DNA from: Devosia sp.
GTDB taxonomy: Bacteria > Pseudomonadota > Alphaproteobacteria > Rhizobiales > Devosiaceae
NCBI GenBank assembly: GCA_028290685.1
Contig: JAQGJI010000010.1
Coordinates: 1 to 20,389, forward strand
DNA: 20,389 nucleotides
Reading direction: 5' to 3'
The notes under the pieces were generated by a model, which saw nothing but the letters and a program-made list of their open reading frames with translations, did not search any database and was not told the origin of the DNA. Below, one piece after another: positions 13,659-20,389 of this stretch. The first letter of the stretch is position 1. Each line of letters begins with the position of its first letter. The position numbers and the translations under genes were made by a program.

Positions 13659-16600
13659 TCACCGCATGGTGAAGCCCTTTGTGCCGGCCGCCAGAACATC
13701 AGCCGGCAAATTCATCAATGTTTCCAATCGCGTCCACAAAATCGCAGCGTGCACATCTCGTCCGGGGAACAGCTGACCTGCAACCAGTGCATATAATCCG
13801 AGTTGGGTCCTATAGTTCCCGGGCACATCTTCGGGCCGGCGCGGTACCGACCCGTCCGACTTGTAGTCGATCACCGTTACCCCCCGCTCGTCAACCACCA
13901 GCCGGTCGATCCGCCCTGCTAACCGGACCGGCGTGCCATCGCGCAGCGCATCCACCAGGAACGGAACCTCCGCTCGGCTGCCCGCGCCAAACAATGGCGC
14001 CAGCTCGGGCCGGTTCAGGATCGAAATGGCCTTTTCCCCCAGTGCTCCATGCCGTTGCGGCGCCTCGGGCAGCAGCGCGGCCAGGGCCTTGGGCACGATG
14101 GCCGGCCAGATCGCCCGGTCGATCCGGGCCAGATGCTGCAACAGGGCATGCAGCACAATGCCTTCCCGGCGCGCCGCGTCGGCATCCCGAACCTGCTCGG
14201 CCATGCTGTCCAGCGCCTCGATCTGCGTCAGATGACCTCGCGCCGTCGAAGGCGTCACGATCGGAGCCACCAGGGGCTCTGGCACAGGGGTAAATTCCAG
14301 CGGCGCACCACTTGGCGCGACACGCCCGGAACCGGGCTTTGCCGGCAGCGGCGCCACCCGCTCACGCGGATAGATGAGCGCCGTTTCCCGGCTCTGCGCA
14401 TCCACCTGGCTCTCGCTGAACGGCCGCAGCGCCGTCTCGATGGCCTGGTACCAGCTTCCTGCCAATTGCCCGGCCGCATCGCTCCCCGGCGTCAATGCCC
14501 CGGTTACATAAAGCTCGTCTTCCGCCCGTGTCATGCCGACATACAGCCGACGCCAATATTCGGCGCTGATATTGCCATCGGCATCCTGCTTGTGCGCCAG
14601 CGTCCCCTGGACATGGCCCTTCGCCGCCGCCGCATGGATCAGCAAAGGCCCGGGCGCCTTGTCCAGCAGGTACACCGGCTTGCCGATCTGCTGGGGGATG
14701 GGCTTCTTGCAGGCATCGGCCAAAATGACGATCGGCGCTTCCAGCCCCTTGGCGCCGTGCACCGTCATCACCCGCACCCCGCCACCGGTTTCGGCCAGTT
14801 CCCGTTTCACCCAAACCGAACGCCCGCGCAGATCGGCCACAAAGCCCTGCAGCGAGGGCTGGTTGCCCTGTTCGTGCTCCAGGGCCAGTGCCAGCAATTC
14901 GGCAAACACGTCGTCCACCTCCTGGCCCATGCGGGCATGAAACCGCTTCAGTCCGCCTTCGGCATAGAGCACCTGCGCCAGGAATTCGAACGGCCGCTCG
15001 AAATCCAGGGCCCCGCGCCAGCGATGCAGCTGGTCCGCCGCCAGTCGGCAGTTGGGCTCGCTACAGCGCTCCAGCGCCTGCCACAATGTTTCCCCGTCGC
15101 CCCGCTGGCACAGCGCAAACAGATCGTCTTCGCTGACATCGAACAGGGGCGAGCGCAACAGCGCCGCCAGCTGCAGATTGTCGGCTGGGTTGAGCAGCAC
15201 ATCGCATAGCGCCACCAGGTCCATCACGGCGATATGGCCGGTCACGTTCAGCCGGTCCGGTCCGGGCGTCGCGATCTTGAGCTGGCGCAGGGCGCGGATG
15301 ATCTCGGCAAACAAGGGGCCGCGCGTCTGCACCAAAATCAGCACATCGTCGGCTGTGATCGCTCGACCCCGTCCGGTCAGCGGCCGGCGCGCCTGGATCC
15401 AGCCATTGATTTCGCGCGCAATACGCATCGCCACCTGCCGGGGTGCGGTTTGCTCGGCCTCGACCGGCGAGAACGGCCATTGGCTGCCCGCTGTGGCTTC
15501 CACCACCTGTTGCACCGGCGGCCACAGTGTCACGCTGCCCCCCTTCATGGTGCGGGCTGTGTCGTGATGCACCTTGTCCTGTTCCAGCAGTGCCGCCTGG
15601 ATATGGGGGGCATCGCTGACGAGGTCCACGGCCTTGAGGATTTCGGGCAGCGTGCGGAAACTGGTGCGCAGCGGCACCGGCTTGAACGGCGCTTCGGCCT
15701 CGGCCGCCAGCCGCTCATATTCGCGTCCGGTTTCTCCGAACAGTTTGGGCTCTGCCCCCTGAAACGAATAGATCGATTGCTTCTGGTCTCCCACGGCAAA
15801 CAGCGACCGGGGCCGCTGCACCGCCCCCGCGCCGCTGAAGAACTCGGCGGTGATGGCCTTCACCACCCGCCATTGTTCGCCATTGGTATCCTGCGATTCA
15901 TCCACCAGGATATGGTCGATGCCGGCGTCGAGCTTGTAGCGCACCCAGTCGACCGATTGGGTCTCGAACAGATCGGCCAGCCGCGCCACCAGATCATCGA
16001 AATCGAGCAGGGAGCGCGCCCGCTTGCGCCCCTCGTAATGGCGGGCGATGGCCGCCACGATATCAAGCAGTGCTTCGCTGCGCTCAACCAGGCTGGCGGC
16101 ACGCAGCGTTTCGGCAATGCCAGCCAGCCGCTCCGCCTCGGCAACCAGCGCGTCGGCCAAGCCAGGGTCGGCCGTGATGATCGCCTTGACGGGGAACTTG
16201 GCCGGCACCGTGTCATCCGCCGTCAGAAAGGCCCGCAACCATGCCTCGGGTTGCGGCAGGTCCGGGTCAAGCGCTGCAAGTTTATCCTGCAGGCTCCGGT
16301 TCCCCCCGCCCGGCGGGCAGATGGCAAACAGCCGCGCCAGCTCCGAGCGTCCGATCAGCCGCTCTGACACAATGGCGTGGGACAGCTCCTTTTTGGTTCG
16401 GGTCGTGCCCAGCAACCGGCGCAGATTGTCCTTGCTCTTGGCCGGGTCGGCCAGCACCGCCTTGAGCTTGCGCCCATCCACCAGCGCCGCATCGATTGCC
16501 GTCTCGATCTGGCTATTGCTCAGCGTCTCGAACAATGTCTCCACCGCGCCCTCGACATGGAGCCCTTCGGCCAGCACGGTTTCGCGTGCTGCCAGCACCA

Positions 16601-17084
16601 TGGCGTTGCGCTCTTCGTCCTCGATCACGCTGAAATCGAACGGCACTCGCGCCTCAAGCGGAAACCGGTGCAGCACCGATTCGCAAAAGGCGTGAATGGT
16701 GACGATCTTCAAGCCCCCTGGCGTTTCCAGGGCCCGCGCAAACAGCGTTCTGGCCCGCTCCCGCATGTCATCGGTCAAGCCATCGCCTTCAAGGGCCGTC
16801 AATTCCTTGTCCAGCGCCGCCGCATCCATCACCGCCCATGCTGCAAGAGCCGCGGCCACCCGCCGCCGCATCTCGGCCGCGGCAGCCTTGGTGTAGGTGA
16901 GGCACAAGACCGCCTCCGGCTTTACCCCGGCCAGCAGCATGCGCAGCACTCTTCGGGTCAGCACATAGGTCTTGCCTGAACCGGCATTGGCCGAAACCCA
17001 GATCGACCAGCCGGGATGGGCTGCCTGCGCCTGGTGGCGCCTGGTGTCGAACGGGATCGTGAGCGCGCCGCGTTCCCCGCTCAT
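13659..17084 (-). CDS. addA: Double-strand break repair helicase-nuclease subunit AddA
   Basis: AddA, with AddB, unwinds and resects double-strand DNA ends and prepares RecA loading, replacing RecBCD. The 1141-residue protein is a UvrD-like superfamily 1 helicase with a C-terminal RecB-type nuclease. Walker A is NAGSGKT (about residues 33-39). Helicase motif II is VDESQD near 395, and motif III (GDQKQSIYSFQGAEP) lies near 440. MTVHGAKGLEAP and VGMTRAEDELY are motifs V and VI. The nuclease domain has LHALLQHL near 980, a DRLVVD stretch and the catalytic VIDYKSD near 1070. The start ATG overlaps the addB stop by 4 nt (ATGA at 17081-17084), indicating translational coupling. Length and motifs look intact. 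Confidence 0.97.
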   Translation of the reverse strand: MSGERGALTIPFDTRRHQAQAAHPGWSIWVSANAGSGKTYVLTRRVLRMLLAGVKPEAVLCLTYTKAAAAEMRRRVAAALAAWAVMDAAALDKELTALEGDGLTDDMRERARTLFARALETPGGLKIVTIHAFCESVLHRFPLEARVPFDFSVIEDEERNAMVLAARETVLAEGLHVEGAVETLFETLSNSQIETAIDAALVDGRKLKAVLADPAKSKDNLRRLLGTTRTKKELSHAIVSERLIGRSELARLFAICPPGGGNRSLQDKLAALDPDLPQPEAWLRAFLTADDTVPAKFPVKAIITADPGLADALVAEAERLAGIAETLRAASLVERSEALLDIVAAIARHYEGRKRARSLLDFDDLVARLADLFETQSVDWVRYKLDAGIDHILVDESQDTNGEQWRVVKAITAEFFSGAGAVQRPRSLFAVGDQKQSIYSFQGAEPKLFGETGREYERLAAEAEAPFKPVPLRTSFRTLPEILKAVDLVSDAPHIQAALLEQDKVHHDTARTMKGGSVTLWPPVQQVVEATAGSQWPFSPVEAEQTAPRQVAMRIAREINGWIQARRPLTGRGRAITADDVLILVQTRGPLFAEIIRALRQLKIATPGPDRLNVTGHIAVMDLVALCDVLLNPADNLQLAALLRSPLFDVSEDDLFALCQRGDGETLWQALERCSEPNCRLAADQLHRWRGALDFERPFEFLAQVLYAEGGLKRFHARMGQEVDDVFAELLALALEHEQGNQPSLQGFVADLRGRSVWVKRELAETGGGVRVMTVHGAKGLEAPIVILADACKKPIPQQIGKPVYLLDKAPGPLLIHAAAAKGHVQGTLAHKQDADGNISAEYWRRLYVGMTRAEDELYVTGALTPGSDAAGQLAGSWYQAIETALRPFSESQVDAQSRETALIYPRERVAPLPAKPGSGRVAPSGAPLEFTPVPEPLVAPIVTPSTARGHLTQIEALDSMAEQVRDADAARREGIVLHALLQHLARIDRAIWPAIVPKALAALLPEAPQRHGALGEKAISILNRPELAPLFGAGSRAEVPFLVDALRDGTPVRLAGRIDRLVVDERGVTVIDYKSDGSVPRRPEDVPGNYRTQLGLYALVAGQLFPGRDVHAAILWTRLETLMNLPADVLAAGTKGFTMR

Positions 17085-20000
17085 GGCTCACCCTCCTCGC
17101 CGTCATTGGCCGTCCATTCGGCCACGCGCGCCAGATGCTCGTAGGCCCCGGCAAAGCGCTGGCCCTTGAGCGGCAATAGCCGCGCGGGCATGGGGACGCT
17201 GCCGAACAGGAAGTGTTCCACATGGCGCTGCACGCGCCGCGACAGCTCGTCGGCCGCCTCCATCACACTGTAGCCCTCAGCAGGCGTGAAATCCTTGGGA
17301 TTGAAGGCCTCGGGCCCCAGCCCGATCTTGATGTAGGTCAGCCGCGATGTCTCGGCCGCGCCGACGCCCTTGAGGGCACCAACCCTGGCCATCTGCGCCT
17401 CGAGCAGCAATTGCGGCACTTCAAACGCCTGCATGGCGCCCCGCGAAGGCACCGCACCGGTCTTGAAATCGATGATCTCCAGCGTGCCGTCCACCAGCTC
17501 GTCCACCCGGTCGGCGCGACCGCTCAGGGTGAACTCCTCCGCCAGACCAAGCGTCCAGCGCCCGTCGATCTCCGCATGCCGCTTCTTGACCAGCTTGTCG
17601 CGCTGGCGTTCGTAATCGAGAAACTGTTCCGCCGCGGTGGTAAAGCGCCGCAACCAGATATCGCGCCGCTCGGCAATTCCCTCGAGCCCGGCAAATTGCT
17701 GCACCGCTATGGCCTTGAGTGTTTCAAGCGCGTCGGACGCCATCACATCATGCCCGGCCAGCACGAATGCCGCAAAGATATCGTGGACGATGTTGCCCCG
17801 CTCACGCGCATCGGGCTCTTCACCCAAGGGGTCCAGCGGGCGCAGCTTCAACACATGCCTTGCGTAAATATCGTAAGGGGAACGCATCAGCGTTTCGATC
17901 TCGGTGACCGACAGCCGCCGCGGCCGCAGGCCAGGTGCCGGAGCCGGCAGGGGCCGCTCGGCGGATCTGGTTTGAGCCACGGCATCGATCTGTCTTGCCT
18001 GCTCCAGCCAGCAATGGCCCTGCGCCTGCCAGTCCGCTGCCGCTTCCGGGCCGGCAAAAGCCTCCAGCCGTTGCATCAGCCTCGAGGGCGTAGCGGGGCC
18101 CGAGCCCACCCGTTCGGAAAAACTGACGATGACCTCGGCATTGCCCAGCCCCTGGGCAAAATCATGCGCGGCCTGTCCCTGCCGCCGCTCGGGCGGCTCC
18201 AGGCCTGCGGCCAGCCGCATGCCGCGGCTGAGCCAGGCCCCCGGATCGGCAGCCTCGGGCCATTTATCCTCGTTGAGCGCCGAAAGGATCAACAGGTCAG
18301 GATGTTGCAGCCGCGCTTCCAGTTGCCCCCAGATGGCGATGTCGCTGCGGCGCTCCTCGCGCGTGCGCACCTGAAACCCTGCCATCAGCGCCCGCAGCAC
18401 GCCTTCAAGCTGGCGCGGCGCATACCGGTGCCCTTGCCCATGCTGCGCCTTCATCTGCCCGGCCCAATCGTCCAGCTCCTGCCGACCGGGAATTTGCGCG
18501 CCATCGGCCACGGCGGTGAAGGCCGCGCACAACGCTTCGGCAAAATCGTTGGAGCATATCTGGGCGGTGCCAAGCACGCGCAGGAGCGGCGACACCGCCT
18601 CCTCGATCTGGTCCAGCAGCGCCGCAATGGCCTGCCCTTCATGCGCCTTGAGCCTGCGCTCGGGACGGGTGGTCGTGCCATCCAGATTTGCCGCCAGCAG
18701 ACGGCGCAGGCCATCGAGCCCCGGGGTGGGCCGCTGCCCGCGCAGCAGGCCCAGCTCAATCGCGTCGGCCAGCCGCGAAACCTCGATCCGCTCCATCCCG
18801 AACAATGCCGAACGGTTGCGCAGGACGCTCATCACATCGACCGGCGTGCAGCCATTGACCGCCAGCGCCAGGATCTGCCGCAGCAACCGCCCGGCCGCCG
18901 ATTGAAACAGCGGCGCGCCCGCGGCATCATCGACACTGATCGCAAAGCGCTTCAATTCAGCCGCTATGCGCCGCGCCAGATTGCGGTCCGGGGTGACGAT
19001 GCCCACCGTCTTGCCCCGGGCCAGGCCCGCCCGCGCCGCCAGCGCCACGGCGCGCGCCTCCTCGTCCTCGTTGCGCGCCCTGATCACGGCCAGGCCCTCG
19101 CTGGCGGTTTCAAGCTCCGCCGCCGACAGCCGGTTTTCCGCCCAGTGCGCGGTATCCTTTGTCAGAGCCAGCGCACGGTTGACCAGCACGGTACGGGGCG
19201 CTTTCCCCCCTACGAGCTCGATCACCGATTGCGCTCCAGCCCCCAACTGCCGCAGCAACTGCGCCAGCTGGTACTGCGGGTGCCCATGCGGATTGTTGCC
19301 ATGGTCGAGCAAGGCCGCATGGTCGGCCGCGCTCATCGTGCAATCGAAGCCCGGCAGCACCACGGCCCCGCGCGGCAATTCGCTGATCGCCTTGAGCAGC
19401 CTTGCCGTTGCCGGGATCGACCCGGTCGAGCCGGCAGCGATCACCGGCCGGTCGCCATAGATCAGCCTGGCCGCCAGCGCCTGCCGGTCCAGCCTCTGCC
19501 GGCGCAGGCCTGCCGCATCGGCCTTGCCGTGCGCCTCAAGCCATTGCGGCCAGAACTGCAACGCAATGTCGAGAAAGCGCAGGGTCTGCTGCCAGTAGGC
19601 ACTCAGATTGGCTTCCACATCGGAAACAATGGCGCGGATATCCCCCGCGCTGCGCTCCTCGGTGACAAGATCGTCGATCAATTCGCCCAGTGATTCGGCC
19701 ATGGACAGGATTTCTCCTGCCGTGGGGGGCGTCGAAAAGGCCTGCTGCCCCTCCGGCGTATTGGCCCACCTGTCGACCAGTTGCGAGAGCACCAGCCGGC
19801 GCTCCAGCGCCGTCGCAGCCGGCAGGGGAATGGGCGCATCGAACGGGGGCAGGAATGGCTCCTCGTCCTCTACCTCTCCGCCAAAGGTGCGGATGTCGGG
19901 CAGCAGCCCCTGCCCTGCCCGGGAAAATTCGTTTGCCAGCGCCAGTTTCGCCCGCCGTGTCGGCACAATGATGGTGACGTCCGCCAGCCAGAACGGCTGC

Positions 20001-20095
20001 GTCCGATCCCACTCACCAAGCAGTGTCCCATCGATGACGTTGTGCGCCAATGTACGCAGGAACATCGAATGGGGCGCGATCGAATACAGCGTCAT
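17081..20095 (-). CDS. addB: Double-strand break repair protein AddB
   Basis: AddB is the second subunit of the AddAB end-resection complex. In this family it contributes a nuclease that cuts the other strand and a degenerate helicase fold involved in Chi recognition. The 1004-residue protein shows the alphaproteobacterial form. The N-terminus carries IIVPTRRAKLAL and no evident Walker A. The C-terminal RecB-type nuclease has SPYDIYARHVLKL near 735, RERGNIVHDIF near 770 and catalytic IIDFKTG near 875. The cysteine that precedes the corresponding segment in the iron-sulfur AddB of Bacillus is a serine here, so an iron-sulfur cluster is not expected. It overlaps the nucleotidyltransferase stop upstream (20092-20095) and the addA start downstream (17081-17084), each by an ATGA. 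Confidence 0.96.
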   Translation of the reverse strand: MTLYSIAPHSMFLRTLAHNVIDGTLLGEWDRTQPFWLADVTIIVPTRRAKLALANEFSRAGQGLLPDIRTFGGEVEDEEPFLPPFDAPIPLPAATALERRLVLSQLVDRWANTPEGQQAFSTPPTAGEILSMAESLGELIDDLVTEERSAGDIRAIVSDVEANLSAYWQQTLRFLDIALQFWPQWLEAHGKADAAGLRRQRLDRQALAARLIYGDRPVIAAGSTGSIPATARLLKAISELPRGAVVLPGFDCTMSAADHAALLDHGNNPHGHPQYQLAQLLRQLGAGAQSVIELVGGKAPRTVLVNRALALTKDTAHWAENRLSAAELETASEGLAVIRARNEDEEARAVALAARAGLARGKTVGIVTPDRNLARRIAAELKRFAISVDDAAGAPLFQSAAGRLLRQILALAVNGCTPVDVMSVLRNRSALFGMERIEVSRLADAIELGLLRGQRPTPGLDGLRRLLAANLDGTTTRPERRLKAHEGQAIAALLDQIEEAVSPLLRVLGTAQICSNDFAEALCAAFTAVADGAQIPGRQELDDWAGQMKAQHGQGHRYAPRQLEGVLRALMAGFQVRTREERRSDIAIWGQLEARLQHPDLLILSALNEDKWPEAADPGAWLSRGMRLAAGLEPPERRQGQAAHDFAQGLGNAEVIVSFSERVGSGPATPSRLMQRLEAFAGPEAAADWQAQGHCWLEQARQIDAVAQTRSAERPLPAPAPGLRPRRLSVTEIETLMRSPYDIYARHVLKLRPLDPLGEEPDARERGNIVHDIFAAFVLAGHDVMASDALETLKAIAVQQFAGLEGIAERRDIWLRRFTTAAEQFLDYERQRDKLVKKRHAEIDGRWTLGLAEEFTLSGRADRVDELVDGTLEIIDFKTGAVPSRGAMQAFEVPQLLLEAQMARVGALKGVGAAETSRLTYIKIGLGPEAFNPKDFTPAEGYSVMEAADELSRRVQRHVEHFLFGSVPMPARLLPLKGQRFAGAYEHLARVAEWTANDGEEGEP

Positions 20096-20389
20096 GTAGT
20101 GAGCCGCTTCTCTGCCTCGGCAAGCGCCTCGGGATCACCCACGTGAAACCAAGGCGCATCCAGTGCCACTCCGTAGATCGTCTCCCGCTCGATGCACTGC
20201 TCAAACAATTGGTTAAGCGAAAACGGCTCTTCGGGCGTCCTCTCGAACAGCGCCTTGCCCAGCAGAGCCACCCCGCCATAGATCACCGGGGCCCCATAGT
20301 CGCGCGTCACAGATCCGTGTGGCGAAAGGCAAAAATCATGGCTGCGCCCGAATCCGGAGGCATCGCGCGGATGCACACAGAGCAGCACC
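20092..20389 (-). CDS. Sugar-phosphate nucleotidyltransferase (MurU / mannose-1-P guanylyltransferase-like), C-terminal part
   Basis: The gene runs off the right end of the window, so only about the last 98 residues are visible. The segment has the C-terminal pattern of short NTP transferases that attach a nucleotide to a sugar 1-phosphate: a PVIYGGVALLGKALFE strand-helix, an EEPFSLNQLFEQ segment and the terminal FHVGDPEALAEAEK. In many alphaproteobacteria the gene before addB encodes a MurU-type transferase next to an AmgK-type kinase and tsaE, serving peptidoglycan recycling; that context is outside this window, so the substrate is inferred. The leftmost Met codons in view are probably internal. 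Its stop overlaps the addB start by 4 nt. Confidence 0.85.
   Translation of the reverse strand, partial: VLLCVHPRDASGFGRSHDFCLSPHGSVTRDYGAPVIYGGVALLGKALFERTPEEPFSLNQLFEQCIERETIYGVALDAPWFHVGDPEALAEAEKRLTT

Noticed and set aside
14049..16979. Several plus-strand open frames opposite addA (for example 14049-15209, 15234-16367 and 16377-16979)
   Set aside because: All are shadows of addA with biased composition, no domain signature and no consistent ribosome-binding sites.
17213..19693. An 826-codon plus-strand open frame opposite addB
   Set aside because: It lies wholly antisense to a well-supported gene. Its translation is low in recognisable motifs and rich in Arg, Pro, Gln and His, the usual product of GC-rich codon bias on the opposite strand.

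Overview
This 20.4-kb, high-GC window looks like chromosomal DNA of an alphaproteobacterium of the order Hyphomicrobiales (Rhizobiales), plausibly Devosia-like. The order rests on two things. One is the minus-strand run nucleotidyltransferase-addB-addA-trxA, converging on folC. The other is a rhizobial-type AccD with a degenerate zinc ribbon. The genus is only a guess. I see no tRNA, rRNA, CRISPR array, transposase or phage gene. Most of the window is ordinary core genome.

Left part (1-5375, plus strand): the 3' end of pnp with a clear intrinsic terminator; an L,D-transpeptidase lipoprotein gene with a TTG start; a structured gene-free stretch (1357-1798) with a 19-bp-stem hairpin, a 14-bp palindrome and four spaced direct repeats; a small SelT/SelW/SelH-type CxxC protein; an amino-acid-type ABC binding protein and permease separated by a hairpin-rich spacer and lacking an ATPase; a CreA-family lipoprotein; and a 1-Cys peroxiredoxin with two dyads in its leader and a good terminator.

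Middle (5385-13172): a minus-strand 14-TM MFS transporter converges on the peroxiredoxin gene and diverges from trpA (tryptophan synthase alpha). Then come accD (carboxyltransferase beta), a large poly-HAMP chemoreceptor ending in a CheR-type WxxF tail, and folC (folylpolyglutamate synthase). In many rhizobia trpFBA-accD-folC are contiguous. Here trpA has no trpB beside it, and the chemoreceptor gene splits accD from folC.

Right part (13204-20389, minus strand): a likely polycistronic unit, read right to left, of a sugar-phosphate nucleotidyltransferase (truncated by the window edge), addB, addA (both junctions are 4-nt ATGA overlaps) and trxA, which ends at a strong terminator. AddAB is the double-strand-break resecting helicase-nuclease.

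I found no convincing new multi-gene system. The most useful leads are non-coding: the structured region 1357-1798, the dyads before the peroxiredoxin gene, the hairpin cluster between the binding protein and permease genes, and the dyad over a possible accD promoter. At protein level the leads are an AccD with no cysteine at all and the chemoreceptor inserted between accD and folC.
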